This document shows positions 8,566-18,311 of a DNA stretch of 64,000 nucleotides, in pieces. Where the stretch lies: assembly GCF_003194585.1 (NCBI RefSeq), contig NZ_QHKZ01000002.1:620001-684000 (forward strand), given 5' to 3'. Source of the stretch: Nocardioides daejeonensis (GTDB lineage: Bacteria > Actinomycetota > Actinomycetes > Propionibacteriales > Nocardioidaceae). Position 1 is the stretch's first letter; every line of letters starts with the position of its first letter. Below the pieces are notes generated by a model. It did not search any database. It saw only the letters and a program-made list of their open reading frames with translations, and was not told the origin of the DNA. The position numbers and the translations under genes were made by a program.

Positions 8566-9864
8566 TCAGCCCTTCACGTAGGGTTCGCCGTCGGCGGCCG
8601 GCGGGCGCACCCGGCCGACGAAGCCGGCGACGGCCACGATGGTGGCCAGGTAGGGCGCCGCTCCCAGCAGCTCGGTCGGCAGCTTGCCCGCGAAGCTCAA
8701 CTGGTTCTGCAGGTTCCACATGAAGCCGAAGAAGACACCTGCGAACGTCGCGCCGACCGGATGCCAACGACCCATGATGACCGCCGCCAGCGCGATGAAG
8801 CCGGTGCCGGCAGACGCGTCGCGATCGAACGCACCGGTGGAGCCGACCGTGTAGAGCGCGCCGCCGAGACCGGCGAAGACACCGCCCAGGAGCACTGCCT
8901 GCCACCGCACCCGGTTGACGTTGATGCCGACAGTGTCGGCCGCCTTCGGGTGCTCGCCCACCGAACGCACCCGCAGACCCCAGCGCGTCTGGAAGAGCAG
9001 GAAGGTGACCAGCACGACCGATCCGTACATGACATAGATCAGCAGGTTCTGCTGGAAGAGCGCCGGCCCGATCACCGGGATATCGGCAAGGCCGGGGATC
9101 GAGATGGGCTTCAGGATCGGCGGGTCGTTGAAGTACTGCTTCACGGCCGGGTCGGTCGGGATCTGCCCGGCGAGGAAGGTGGTGAGACCGGTCGCCAGGG
9201 CAACGAGCACCACACCGAGCACGACCTGGTTCATCTGGTAGCGCAGTGCGAAGACACCCAGCAGGCTGGCCATCAAGACGCCGGCGACGATGCCGCCGAC
9301 CAGTCCCATCTCGGCACTGTAGGCCAGGCTCGCAGCGACGGAGGCGAAGAAGGCACCCATCAGGAACTGGCCCTCGATCGCGATGTTGATGACACCGGCC
9401 CGCTCGCACAGGCAGCCGGCCAGCGCGCCCAGGACGATCGGCGCGGCGATGCGCACCGTGCCCGGCAGCGGGTTGGCGATCGAGGCGGCGAAGCCCTCCT
9501 GGTCGGCGTAGGCCCACATCAGGAAGCCCGCATAGAAGGAGAGACCCACCACCAGTGAGAGGATCCCGCCCAGCCAGCGGCGCGGATAGCGGTTGACCGC
9601 CGCCAGCACCAGCGCGACCGCGCTGATCGCGACCGTGATCCAGGAGACCCAGGTACCGTCCAACGGCTTGGGCGGCGAGTCCTTGCTGCGCTTCTCCGTC
9701 AGCAGGTAGGTGACGTTGGGGTCCTTGATGTCCAGCGTCATCCAGAGCAACAACACCAGGGCCAGCCCGAAGACGACGACCAGGCGGATCTGCCGGGCGA
9801 CGTCGGCCCGGTCCCGCACCTGGGGTACGTCCTGCGTCGGGGGCGCCTCGACCAGCGCGCTCAT
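8566..9864 (-). CDS. nucleoside ABC transporter permease (second)
   Basis: A 432-residue polytopic membrane protein of the BPD_transp_2 type used by BMP-dependent nucleoside importers. The segment GRVRPPAADGEPYVKG closes the protein, and the family core (CERAGVINIAIEGQFLMGAFFA) lies mid-protein. ATG 9864 gives a 4-bp ATGA overlap with the upstream permease; ATG 9873 is three codons longer. It pairs with the preceding permease to form the channel. The N-terminal about 130 residues carry extra membrane segments and a polar loop (TEKRSKDSPPKPLD) before the conserved core. Confidence 0.88.
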   Translation of the reverse strand: MSALVEAPPTQDVPQVRDRADVARQIRLVVVFGLALVLLLWMTLDIKDPNVTYLLTEKRSKDSPPKPLDGTWVSWITVAISAVALVLAAVNRYPRRWLGGILSLVVGLSFYAGFLMWAYADQEGFAASIANPLPGTVRIAAPIVLGALAGCLCERAGVINIAIEGQFLMGAFFASVAASLAYSAEMGLVGGIVAGVLMASLLGVFALRYQMNQVVLGVVLVALATGLTTFLAGQIPTDPAVKQYFNDPPILKPISIPGLADIPVIGPALFQQNLLIYVMYGSVVLVTFLLFQTRWGLRVRSVGEHPKAADTVGINVNRVRWQAVLLGGVFAGLGGALYTVGSTGAFDRDASAGTGFIALAAVIMGRWHPVGATFAGVFFGFMWNLQNQLSFAGKLPTELLGAAPYLATIVAVAGFVGRVRPPAADGEPYVKG

Positions 9865-11054
9865 CCGCCCCATCCCTTCGCCATCACGGTGCCACTAGCG
9901 TCACCACCACGCATCCGGGTGATGCCTCGGATCAAGGCCGGCGCGGCCACGAACAGCACGATCAGCGCCTGCAGGACCTGCGCCATCTCGGGTGGCACGC
10001 CCGCGCCGCTCTGCATCGCGAGCCCGCCCGAGGAGAGCGCCCCGAAGAGCAGGCCGGCCAGCACGGTGCCCAGCGGAGTCGCCCGGCCGAGCAGCGCGAC
10101 GGTGATCGCCTCGAAGCCCACCTGCCCAGCGATGTTGTCGGTCACGGAGTCCTGCCGCCCCAACACGTTCATGGTGACCGCGAGCGCGGCCAGCATGCCG
10201 GCGATCATCATGCCCGCGACGTAGACCTTCGCCACGCTCATGCCCGCTGTGCGCGCCGCCTCGGGATTGGCGCCCACGGCACGCATCTCGAAGCCCAGGG
10301 TGCTGCGCTCGAGCAGCCACCACACGATGCCCGCGGCCACGATCGCCAGCAGCACGCCGAGGTGCAGCCCACCCACGGAGGGGAAGGTGGCGCTGTCCGC
10401 GACCGGCGGGCTCAGCAGGTTGTCGGAGTTGGGCCGCTGAAACGACTCCTTGGCCAGGAAGTAGAGGATCACGAACCCGGCCACGTGGTTGAGCATGATC
10501 GTCACGATCACCTCGTGAGCGCCGGTCTTCGCCTTCAGCAGGCCGGCGATGCCACCCCACAGCCCACCTGCCACCAAGGCGGCGAGCAGGGCGGCGGCCA
10601 GGTGGATACCGGGAGGCAGGTCGTAGTGGAAGCCGACGTAGCCACCGGCCAGCGCGCCGAGGAGCATCTGCCCCTGAGCACCGATGTTGAAGAGGCCCGC
10701 ACGGAACGCGAGGCTCACGCCGAGGCCGGCACAGATGAGCGGCGCAGAGCGCTCGAGAGTACGCCGCAGCGCAGTGCCCGAGCCCACCGCACCGTCGACC
10801 AGGCTGCGGTAGGCGTCCCAGACCGCGGTGCCGGCGTACTTGAAGAAGTCCCACGGATAGCTGAAGAAGTACTTCAGCGAGTCGATGACGTCTTCGGTGG
10901 AGAAGATGATGAGGAGCGCGCCGACCAGCAGCGCGAGCACCACGGCGGCGATCGTGTCGACCACGGTCGGGAGCCACTGCGCGGGACCACGCGGTGGCGT
11001 CTCCTTGATCGGCTCGGGCGCCGGCGGCGCCTCCGTCTTGCCCTGTTCACTCAT
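9861..11054 (-). CDS. nucleoside ABC transporter permease (first)
   Basis: A 397-residue polytopic inner-membrane protein. After a Pro-rich cytoplasmic N-terminus it shows the family core SAPLICAGLGVSLAFRAGLFNIGAQGQMLLGALAGG and about 8-9 hydrophobic helices. ATG 11054 lies inside the end of the ATPase gene (8-bp overlap) and uses the GGAGG in its 3' codons; a longer frame to 11099 lacks support. The gene order ATPase-permease-permease with a BMP lipoprotein upstream is characteristic of guanosine/general nucleoside importers. Substrate is inferred from the linked cdd, deoA and deoC. Confidence 0.88.
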   Translation of the reverse strand: MSEQGKTEAPPAPEPIKETPPRGPAQWLPTVVDTIAAVVLALLVGALLIIFSTEDVIDSLKYFFSYPWDFFKYAGTAVWDAYRSLVDGAVGSGTALRRTLERSAPLICAGLGVSLAFRAGLFNIGAQGQMLLGALAGGYVGFHYDLPPGIHLAAALLAALVAGGLWGGIAGLLKAKTGAHEVIVTIMLNHVAGFVILYFLAKESFQRPNSDNLLSPPVADSATFPSVGGLHLGVLLAIVAAGIVWWLLERSTLGFEMRAVGANPEAARTAGMSVAKVYVAGMMIAGMLAALAVTMNVLGRQDSVTDNIAGQVGFEAITVALLGRATPLGTVLAGLLFGALSSGGLAMQSGAGVPPEMAQVLQALIVLFVAAPALIRGITRMRGGDASGTVMAKGWGG

Positions 11055-12585
11055 GGGTGGCCTCCTCCCCTGCCGGGGCTGCGACGCCGGGCCCGGCACC
11101 GGCCATCAGCAGACCGATCTCCTCGCGCGGGATGTCGGGCCCGACCACGCCGGCGATCCGGCCGTCGTACATGACCGCGATCCGGTCCGAGAGCGCGTAG
11201 ATCTCGTCCAGCTCGGTCGAGACGATGATGACCGCGGTGCCCTGATCGCGCTCCGCGACGATGCGTTTGTGGATGAACTCGATCGACCCGACGTCGACTC
11301 CGCGCGTCGGCTGCGAGGCGATGAGGACCTTCAGCGGCCGGGAGAACTCCCGGGCGACGACGACCTTCTGCTGGTTGCCGCCCGACAGCGCGCTGACCGG
11401 CGTCTCGGCTGACTCCGTGCGGATGTCGAACTCGTCGATCCGATGGGTCGCGTTGCGGGCGATCGCCTCCAACGCCAGCGCACCACCGCGGGAGAACTCC
11501 GCGTTGCGGTAGAGGTCGAGGACGAGGTTCTCGCGCACGCTGAAGGTGCCGACGTACCCGTCGTGCGAGCGGTCCTCGGGGATGTAGCCGATGCCCGCGG
11601 CCAGCGACTTGCGCGGTCCCTGCTTGGTGATGTCGCGGCCGTCGAGCCGCACGGTGCCCGCGTCGGGCTTGACCAGGCCCATCAGCGCCTTGATCAGCTC
11701 GGTCTGGCCGTTGCCCTGGACGCCGGCGATGCCGAGCACCTCTCCGGCGTGCGCCTCGAAGGAGACGTCCTTGACGACCTGGTGGCCTCGCGGGTCGACG
11801 ACCGTCATGCCCTCGACCGACAGCACCGCCTCGCCGACCTCGGCCTGGGGCTTGTCGACGCGCAGCTGGACCGAGCGACCGACCATCATCTCGGCGAGTT
11901 CGGCCTCGCTGGCGTCGGGACTCGCGGTGCCGACCACCTTGCCGCGGCGGATGACGCTGATCCGGTCGCCGACCGCCTTGACCTCGCGCAGCTTGTGGGT
12001 GATGAAGATGATCGAGGTGCCGCGCGCCTTGAGGTCGCGCATGATCCGCATGAGCTCGTCGATCTCCTGCGGGGTGAGCACCGCGGTCGGCTCGTCGAGG
12101 ATCAGCACCTTGGCGTCGTTGGCGAGCGCCTTGAGGATCTCCACGCGTTGCTGCACACCGACCGGAAGGTCCTCGACGAGACGGTCCGGCTCGACTCGCA
12201 GACCGTGCTCCTGAGAGAGCTCGCGGACCCGGTCGGCAGCAGCCTTGCGGTTGAGCACGCCGGCGCCGCGGGTCTGCTCCCGGCCGAGCATCACGTTCTC
12301 GGCGACCGTGAAGACCGGCACGAGCATGAAGTGCTGGTGGACCATCCCGATCCCCGCGGCGATGGCGTCACTCGGGCTGGCGAAGGTGACCGGTTCCCCG
12401 TCGACCAGGATCTCGCCCTCCGTGGGGTCGAGCAGGCCGTAGAGCATGTTCATGAGCGTCGACTTGCCCGCCCCGTTCTCACCGAGCAGACAGTGGATCT
12501 CGCCGGGTTCGATGGCCAGGTCGATGCCATCGTTGGCGGTGAACGAGCCGAACCGCTTGGTGAGGCCCCGGATCTCGAGCTTCAT
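11047..12585 (-). CDS. nucleoside ABC transporter ATPase (two nucleotide-binding domains)
   Basis: A 512-residue cytoplasmic protein with two ABC cassettes, as in sugar and nucleoside importers. Cassette 1 (about 1-235) has [24 protein letters not shown] as its signature region, and [10 protein letters not shown]. Cassette 2 (about 255-500) has the degenerate P-loop [23 protein letters not shown] and the [10 protein letters not shown] motif of this family. ATG is at 12585. A hairpin separates it from the upstream binding-protein gene, which would favour excess binding protein. Confidence 0.93.
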   Translation of the reverse strand: MKLEIRGLTKRFGSFTANDGIDLAIEPGEIHCLLGENGAGKSTLMNMLYGLLDPTEGEILVDGEPVTFASPSDAIAAGIGMVHQHFMLVPVFTVAENVMLGREQTRGAGVLNRKAAADRVRELSQEHGLRVEPDRLVEDLPVGVQQRVEILKALANDAKVLILDEPTAVLTPQEIDELMRIMRDLKARGTSIIFITHKLREVKAVGDRISVIRRGKVVGTASPDASEAELAEMMVGRSVQLRVDKPQAEVGEAVLSVEGMTVVDPRGHQVVKDVSFEAHAGEVLGIAGVQGNGQTELIKALMGLVKPDAGTVRLDGRDITKQGPRKSLAAGIGYIPEDRSHDGYVGTFSVRENLVLDLYRNAEFSRGGALALEAIARNATHRIDEFDIRTESAETPVSALSGGNQQKVVVAREFSRPLKVLIASQPTRGVDVGSIEFIHKRIVAERDQGTAVIIVSTELDEIYALSDRIAVMYDGRIAGVVGPDIPREEIGLLMAGAGPGVAAPAGEEATHE

Positions 12586-12616
12586 CTCGCTCCTCTGCGT
12601 GGCGGTGGGACCCGAA

Positions 12617-12644
12617 AGGTCGGGGCGTGGTCACGCCCCGACCT
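12617..12644 (-). terminator. hairpin between binding-protein and ATPase genes (attenuator)
   Basis: AGGTCGGGGCGTG pairs perfectly with CACGCCCCGACCT around a 2-nt loop, with no T run. Placed directly after the lipoprotein gene, it may stabilise that transcript's 3' end or partly terminate before the transporter genes. Confidence 0.6.
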
Positions 12645-12663
12645 CTCGGATCCGACTACAGGG

Positions 12664-13782
12664 TCAGCCGACGGTGATGGTGCCGTCGATGATCTGCTGG
12701 GTGAGCTCCTTGATCTTGGCGTCGAGCTCGGCGTCGATGTCGGCCTTCGGGCCGTACGGCGCCAGGCCCACGCCGCCGTTCTCCAGCGTGCCCTCGTAGG
12801 GCTCGTTGCTGAACTCGTCGTTGGCGGACTCGCGGATCGCCTCCAGCACGGAGACGTCCATGCCCTTGACCACCGAGGTCAGCAGGGAGTCGCAGTACTC
12901 GGCGGCCGACTTGCAGCCGTCGGTGTCGACCCAGATGCCCCACACGTCGTTGTCCTGGGCGGCCTGCAGGCCACCGAGACCGGCGGGACCGGCGACCGGG
13001 AAGATGACGTCGGCGCCCTGGCCGATCATCTCCTCGGCGAGGTTCTGGCCCTTGGTCTTGTCACCGAAGTCGTTGGTGAAGGAGCCGGTCTTCGGCTTGG
13101 CCGGGTCCCAGCCGATGACCTCGACGTTGGCGTCGTTGTCCTCGTTGTACTTCTGGACGCCCTTGTAGAAGCCGTCCATGAAGATGGTCACGGTCGGGAT
13201 GTTGACCCCGCCGAAGGTGCCGACAACGCCGTTCTCGCTCTTGGCCGCGGCCAGGTAGCCGGCCAGGTAGGAGGGCTGCGCGGTGTCGTAGGTCAGTGCC
13301 TTGAGGTTCGCCGGCGCGGTGTTCTTGCCCGACTCGTCGAAGTAGGCGAAGTCGACGATCGAGTAGTCGATGTCCTTGTTCTTCTTCGCCGAGGCGAGGG
13401 TCGCGTCGCCGAGGAGGAAGCCGACGGTGGTGATGCTGTTGCAACCCGCCTGCACCATCTCGTTGATGTTGTCGGCGAACTCGGTCTGCGCGTGCGACTC
13501 GATCTCGCCGGTCTGGACGCCGAGCTGGTCCTTCGCCTGCACGAGGCCGTCGTGCGAGGTCTGGTTGAACGACTTGTCGTCGAAGCCGCCGTCGTCGGAG
13601 ACCATGCAGGCCTTGAAGTCGGGGTGGCTCTCCGCGGGCGCCTCGGACGTGGTCTGGCTGGTCGGGGCGGTGGTCGGGTCGCCGCTGGCGTCCTTGTCCT
13701 TGTCGTTGTCCCGCTCGCCACACGCGGTGAGCGCGAGGGAGGTGACCAGAATGGCTGCAGCTACTCGTGCCGTCTTCTTCAC
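12664..13782 (-). CDS. BMP-family nucleoside-binding lipoprotein
   Basis: A 372-residue extracytoplasmic substrate-binding protein. A type II signal peptide ends in LALTAC, with the lipidated Cys at residue 21, then a low-complexity Asp/Lys/Ser/Thr linker. The mature domain has BMP-family features: SDDGGFDDKSFNQTSHDGL at its start and FGGVNIPTVTIFMDGFYKGVQKYNE in the middle. GTG 13782 follows GGAGG; a much longer frame reaching 14400 is antisense noise. It is the first gene of the nucleoside importer operon and delivers ligand to the two permeases. Confidence 0.92.
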   Translation of the reverse strand: MKKTARVAAAILVTSLALTACGERDNDKDKDASGDPTTAPTSQTTSEAPAESHPDFKACMVSDDGGFDDKSFNQTSHDGLVQAKDQLGVQTGEIESHAQTEFADNINEMVQAGCNSITTVGFLLGDATLASAKKNKDIDYSIVDFAYFDESGKNTAPANLKALTYDTAQPSYLAGYLAAAKSENGVVGTFGGVNIPTVTIFMDGFYKGVQKYNEDNDANVEVIGWDPAKPKTGSFTNDFGDKTKGQNLAEEMIGQGADVIFPVAGPAGLGGLQAAQDNDVWGIWVDTDGCKSAAEYCDSLLTSVVKGMDVSVLEAIRESANDEFSNEPYEGTLENGGVGLAPYGPKADIDAELDAKIKELTQQIIDGTITVG

Positions 13783-13915
13783 GGCTGTCCTCCTGCTGGG
13801 GTTCGTAGGACGGCCGCGCCAGCGGCCACTCGGCAGCACATTAGGCCACCTGCCCCAGCACCGCGTCACGACACCGGAAATAGTTACCGTGCGGTGACCG
13901 AACGCCCCGAGGTGC

Positions 13916-15124
13916 TCACCGGCTGAGGGTCTGCACCGCGGCCTCGGCGAGCACCCGCGCCCCGATCGCGATCGCCCGCTCGTCGACCCGCAGGTCACCC
14001 TGATGCAGGTCGTAGGTAGGCCCTCCCGGCGTCCGGGTGCCCAGCCGGCCCATCGCCCCTGGGATCTTGTCCAGGTACCAGCCGAAGTCCTCGCCGCCCA
14101 GGCTCTGCCGGGTCGGCACGTGCCCGGCCTCGCCGAGCACCGACTCCACCGCACGCGCCAGCAGCCCAGTGGCAGCGTGCTCGTTGACCACCGGCGGGAC
14201 GCCACGCTGGTAGGTGATATCGGCGGTGACGCCGTACGGCGCGACGATCTGGAGGACGAGCCCCCGCACCAGGTCCTCGGCGTCGGCCCAGGCCACCGCG
14301 TCGAGCATCCGGACGGTGGCGGCCACCTGGCCGGTCGCCGGGATGACGTTGTGCGCCGAGCCGGCCCGCACCATCCCCCAGACCAGACTCGCCCCCGCAC
14401 GCGGGTCGAGCCGGCGGGAGAGGATGGCCGGGAGCTCCGTGAGCAGCTTCGCCAGGGCGAACGTGAGGTCTTCGGTGAGGTGCGGCCGGGAGGTGTGTCC
14501 GCCTCGCCCGCGCAGGGTCACGGTCAGCGCGTCGGCAGCCCCGGTGAGGGGCCCCTCCCGCAGGCCCACCTCGCCGACGTCGAGGCTCGGGTCGCAGTGC
14601 AGGCAGTAGACGTAGCCGACGTCGTCGAGGGCCCCGAGCGAGAGCATCTCGAGCGCTCCGCCCGGCATCACCTCCTCGGCGGGCTGGAAGAGCAGCCGGA
14701 CCCGGCCGGGCAGCAGCCCCGCGGCATGCACCCGGGCGAGTGCCCAGCCGGCCGCCAGCAGTGCCGTCGTGTGCACGTCGTGACCGCAGGCATGGGCAAC
14801 ACCGGGCACCGTCGACTGCCAAGGGTCGCCGGTCAGGTCGTCGACCGGCAGGGCGTCGAGGTCGGCACGCAGCGCGACCAACGGACCGTTCTCGCCTACC
14901 TCCGCGATCAGCCCGCTGCGTGGCAGCCGGCGGACCCGCAGGCCCGCGCTCTCCAGCCGTGCCGCCACCCGCTCGGTGGTGCGCGCCTCCTGCCACGAGA
15001 GCTCGGGGTGCGCGTGCAGGTCGCGCCGGAACTCCAGCAGCTCCTGCTCCGACTCGGCGATGCAGCCGGCAATGAGGGCAGCCGCCGCGCTGGGAGCGTC
15101 GGGCTCGGTGGGTGAGGTGGACAT
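13916..15124 (-). CDS. M20-family amidohydrolase (hippurate-hydrolase-like)
   Basis: A 402-residue cytoplasmic metallohydrolase of the peptidase M20D type. Metal-binding and catalytic motifs are visible: VAHACGHDVHTTALLA, FQPAEEVMPGGALEML, YCLHCDPSLDVGE, and GGEDFGWYLDKIPGAM near the C-terminus. Such enzymes cleave N-acyl amino acids or small amides; the substrate cannot be told. ATG 15124 is preferred; GTG 15133 is three codons longer. It lies 20 bp after meaB and 133 bp before the BMP gene, so it may be cotranscribed with either. Confidence 0.88.
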   Translation of the reverse strand: MSTSPTEPDAPSAAAALIAGCIAESEQELLEFRRDLHAHPELSWQEARTTERVAARLESAGLRVRRLPRSGLIAEVGENGPLVALRADLDALPVDDLTGDPWQSTVPGVAHACGHDVHTTALLAAGWALARVHAAGLLPGRVRLLFQPAEEVMPGGALEMLSLGALDDVGYVYCLHCDPSLDVGEVGLREGPLTGAADALTVTLRGRGGHTSRPHLTEDLTFALAKLLTELPAILSRRLDPRAGASLVWGMVRAGSAHNVIPATGQVAATVRMLDAVAWADAEDLVRGLVLQIVAPYGVTADITYQRGVPPVVNEHAATGLLARAVESVLGEAGHVPTRQSLGGEDFGWYLDKIPGAMGRLGTRTPGGPTYDLHQGDLRVDERAIAIGARVLAEAAVQTLSR

Positions 15125-15144
15125 CGGGGTCACTCTACGGCCGC

Positions 15145-16146
15145 TCAGGAGTCGTAGGCGGCGAGGATCAGGTCGGCCGCAGCGGGAGCCGACAGCGTTC
15201 CGGCCAGCACCTGGGCCGCGATCTCCTCGCGGACCGCGGCCACCGACTCCGAGCGACGCAGCCGGTCGAGCAGCTGGTCGCGCACCAGGCTCCAGGTGAA
15301 GTCGAGCTGCTGCTTGGCCCGCTTCCCCCGCAGGCCCTCGACGCCGAGGTGCTCGCGGTGCGCGAGGATCCGCTGCCAGACGTCGTCGACGCCGACGCCG
15401 GTCAGGCCGGAGCAGGTGATCACCGGCGGCGCCCACTCCTGCGGGCCGCGCACCATCCGCATCGCTCCGGCCAGCTCGCGGGCCGCAGCGCGGGCCTCAC
15501 CGGCCCGGTCGACGCCCCCGCCGGACTCGGAGTCGGCCTTGTTGACGGCGATGACGTCGGCGATCTCCAAGATGCCCTTCTTGATGCCCTGCAGCTGATC
15601 GCCGGTGCGGGCCAGGGTGAGGAAGAGGAAGGTGTCGACCATCCCGGCGACGGTGATCTCCGACTGGCCGACGCCCACCGTCTCGACCAGCACGACGTCG
15701 TACCCGGCCCCTTCGAGGACGCTCATCGCCTGCGAGGTCGCCGCCGCCACACCGCCCAGGGTGCCGGCCGACGGCGAGGGTCGAATGAAGGCGTTCGGAT
15801 CGACGGAGAGCCGCGCCATCCGGGTCTTGTCGCCGAGCACCGAGCCGCCGGTGCGCACGGACGAGGGATCGACAGCGAGGACGCCGACCCGGTGACCGGC
15901 CTCGGTCAGGTGCGTGCCCAGGGCCTCGATGAAGGTGGACTTGCCGACGCCGGGCACGCCCGAGATGCCGACCCGGATGCTCGGCTCGGCGGGCTGGTGC
16001 TCGGCCAGCGCGGCCAGCAGCTCGCGGGCGGCGACCCGGTGCCGGTGCGCGGTCGACTCCACCAGCGTGATCGCCCGGGAGACGGCGGCGCGGCGCCCGT
16101 CCCGGAGCTCCGGGACGAGCGCCGCGACATCGATGTCACGTGCCAT
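15145..16146 (-). CDS. meaB: methylmalonyl-CoA mutase-associated GTPase MeaB
   Basis: A 333-residue G3E-type GTPase that protects and reloads the B12 cofactor of methylmalonyl-CoA mutase. The P-loop GVPGVGKST is followed by VLAVDPSSVRTGGSVLGDKTRM and LVETVGVGQSE, all typical of MeaB/ArgK, and NKADSE for guanine recognition. ATG 16146 lies two bases after the mutB stop, so the chaperone is made with its mutase. Confidence 0.95.
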   Translation of the reverse strand: MARDIDVAALVPELRDGRRAAVSRAITLVESTAHRHRVAARELLAALAEHQPAEPSIRVGISGVPGVGKSTFIEALGTHLTEAGHRVGVLAVDPSSVRTGGSVLGDKTRMARLSVDPNAFIRPSPSAGTLGGVAAATSQAMSVLEGAGYDVVLVETVGVGQSEITVAGMVDTFLFLTLARTGDQLQGIKKGILEIADVIAVNKADSESGGGVDRAGEARAAARELAGAMRMVRGPQEWAPPVITCSGLTGVGVDDVWQRILAHREHLGVEGLRGKRAKQQLDFTWSLVRDQLLDRLRRSESVAAVREEIAAQVLAGTLSAPAAADLILAAYDS

Positions 16147-16148
16147 CG

Positions 16149-18311
16149 TCAGCTGGCTGCGCGCAGTTGCTCGAGCAGGTCGAGCGCCGAGTCAGCGATC
16201 ACAGTGCCGGGCAGGAACACCGCTGCCGCACCCATCTCCTTGAGCGTGGCGACGTCGTCGGGCGGAATCACCCCGCCGATGACGATCATGATGTCGTCGC
16301 GACCGAGGTCGGCCAGCGCCTGCTTGAGTGCCGGCAGCAAGGTCAGGTGACCGGCGGCCAGCGACGAGACCCCCACGATGTGCACGTCGGCGTCGACGGC
16401 CTGCTGGGCGACCTCCTCGGGCGTGGAGAAGAGCGGTCCGACGTCGACGGTGAAGCCCATGTCGGCGAAGGCGGAGACGACCACCTTCTGGCCCCGGTCG
16501 TGCCCGTCCTGGCCCATCTTGGCCACCAGGATCCGCGGCCGACGGCCCTCGGCCTCCTCGAACTCCGCGGTCGCGGCAAGAACCTGCTCGAGCTTGGCGT
16601 CGCCGGCTTCGGCGGAGGTGTCGCGGTACACACCGGAGATCGTACGGATCACCGCTTGGTGGCGGCCGTAGACCTTCTCGAGGGCGTCGGAGATCTCGCC
16701 GACCGTCGCCTTGGCCCGCGCCGCGTCGACCGCGAGGCCGAGCAGGTTGCCGTCGAGCGAACCCCCGCCCACCGGACCGCGCTCGGCGGAGTTGGTCAAC
16801 GCCTCGAGTGCACGACGCACCTCGTCCTCGTCGCGCTCCGCGCGCAGCCGTTCCAGCTTCGCGATCTGCTGGCGGTACACCGAGTCGTTGTCGACCTTGA
16901 GGACGTCGAGTGGATCCTCGTCGGCCAGGCGGTAGGTGTTGACGCCGATCACCTGCTGGGCGCCCGAGTCGATCCGCGCCTGCGTACGTGCGGCCGCCTC
17001 CTCGATGCGCATCTTCGGGATGCCCTGCTCGATCGCCTTGGCCATGCCGCCCGCGGCCTCGGCCTCCTGGATGTGCGCCCAGGCGCGCTCTGCCAGGTCG
17101 TGGGTGAGCTTCTCCACGTAGTAGGAGCCCGCCCACGGGTCGATGATCTCGGTCGTACGCGACTCCTGCTGCAGCATCAGCTGGGTGTTGCGGGCGATAC
17201 GGGCCGAGAAGTCGGTCGGTAGCGCGATCGCCTCATCGAGCGCGTTGGTGTGCAGTGACTGGGTGTGCCCCTGGGTCGCGGCCATCGCCTCGATCGCGGT
17301 GCGCTGCACGTTGTTGAAGACGTCCTGGGCAGTGAGCGACCAGCCGGAGGTCTGGCTGTGGGTGCGCAGGGAGAGCGACTTCGGGTTCTTGGGGTCGAAC
17401 TCGCGCACCAGCCGGGCCCACAGGGCACGGGCGGCACGCATCTTGGCGACCTCCATGTAGAAGTTCATGCCGATCGCCCAGAAGAACGACAGGCGCGGCG
17501 CGAACTTATCGATGTCGATGCCGGCGTCCAGCCCTGCCCGGATGTACTCCACGCCGTCTGCCAGGGTGTAGGCCAGCTCCAGGTCCTGGGTCGCCCCGGC
17601 CTCCTGGATGTGGTAGCCGGAGATCGAGATCGAGTTGAACCGCGGCATCCGCTGAGAGGTGAACGCGAAGATGTCGGCGATGATCCGCATCGACGGCGCC
17701 GGCGGGTAGATGTAGGTGTTGCGGACCATGAACTCCTTGAGGATGTCGTTCTGGATGGTCCCGGCGAGCTGCTCGGGCGCGACGCCCTGCTCCTCAGCCG
17801 CGGCGATGTAGAGCGCCAGCACCGGCAGGACGGCGCCGTTCATCGTCATCGAGACGGACATCTGGTCCAGCGGGATGCCGTCGAAGAGCACCCGGGTGTC
17901 GTAGATCGAGTCGATCGCCACACCTGCCATGCCCACGTCGCCGCGCACCCGCGGGTGGTCGGAGTCGTAGCCGCGGTGCGTGGCCAGGTCGAAGGCGACC
18001 GAGAGGCCCTTCTGCCCCGCAGCCAGGTTGCGGCGGTAGAACGCGTTGGACTCCTCGGCAGTGGAGAAGCCGGCGTACTGGCGGATCGTCCACGGCTGCG
18101 TGGTGTACATCGTCGGGTACGGACCGCGCAGGAACGGGCTGAGCCCGGGCCAGGTGTCCAACGCGTCAAGGCCGTCGAGGTGCTCGGGCCCGTAGACCGG
18201 GAGCACCGGGATGCCCTCGGGAGAGGCCCACGCCTCACCCGAGGCGACGGGACCACTGGTAACCGTGCCGCCGTCGAGCGGCAGGCCGGCGAAGCTCTCG
18301 GGGATGCTCAT
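16149..18311 (-). CDS. mutB: methylmalonyl-CoA mutase large (catalytic) subunit
   Basis: Adenosylcobalamin-dependent isomerisation of (R)-methylmalonyl-CoA to succinyl-CoA, the entry of propionate, odd-chain lipid and branched amino-acid carbon into the TCA cycle. The 720-residue protein has the TIM barrel ([45 protein letters not shown]) and a C-terminal B12 domain with the DxHxxG base-off motif in GQDGHDRG followed by GVSSLAAGH and [11 protein letters not shown] 18311 overlaps the mutA stop in ATGA; the frame extends to 18476 but inside mutA. Confidence 0.97.
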   Translation of the reverse strand: MSIPESFAGLPLDGGTVTSGPVASGEAWASPEGIPVLPVYGPEHLDGLDALDTWPGLSPFLRGPYPTMYTTQPWTIRQYAGFSTAEESNAFYRRNLAAGQKGLSVAFDLATHRGYDSDHPRVRGDVGMAGVAIDSIYDTRVLFDGIPLDQMSVSMTMNGAVLPVLALYIAAAEEQGVAPEQLAGTIQNDILKEFMVRNTYIYPPAPSMRIIADIFAFTSQRMPRFNSISISGYHIQEAGATQDLELAYTLADGVEYIRAGLDAGIDIDKFAPRLSFFWAIGMNFYMEVAKMRAARALWARLVREFDPKNPKSLSLRTHSQTSGWSLTAQDVFNNVQRTAIEAMAATQGHTQSLHTNALDEAIALPTDFSARIARNTQLMLQQESRTTEIIDPWAGSYYVEKLTHDLAERAWAHIQEAEAAGGMAKAIEQGIPKMRIEEAAARTQARIDSGAQQVIGVNTYRLADEDPLDVLKVDNDSVYRQQIAKLERLRAERDEDEVRRALEALTNSAERGPVGGGSLDGNLLGLAVDAARAKATVGEISDALEKVYGRHQAVIRTISGVYRDTSAEAGDAKLEQVLAATAEFEEAEGRRPRILVAKMGQDGHDRGQKVVVSAFADMGFTVDVGPLFSTPEEVAQQAVDADVHIVGVSSLAAGHLTLLPALKQALADLGRDDIMIVIGGVIPPDDVATLKEMGAAAVFLPGTVIADSALDLLEQLRAAS

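Noticed and set aside
12664..14400. 578-residue extension of the BMP lipoprotein
   Set aside because: The extra N-terminus runs through the amidohydrolase gene; the lipoprotein signal peptide and GGAGG place the start at 13782.
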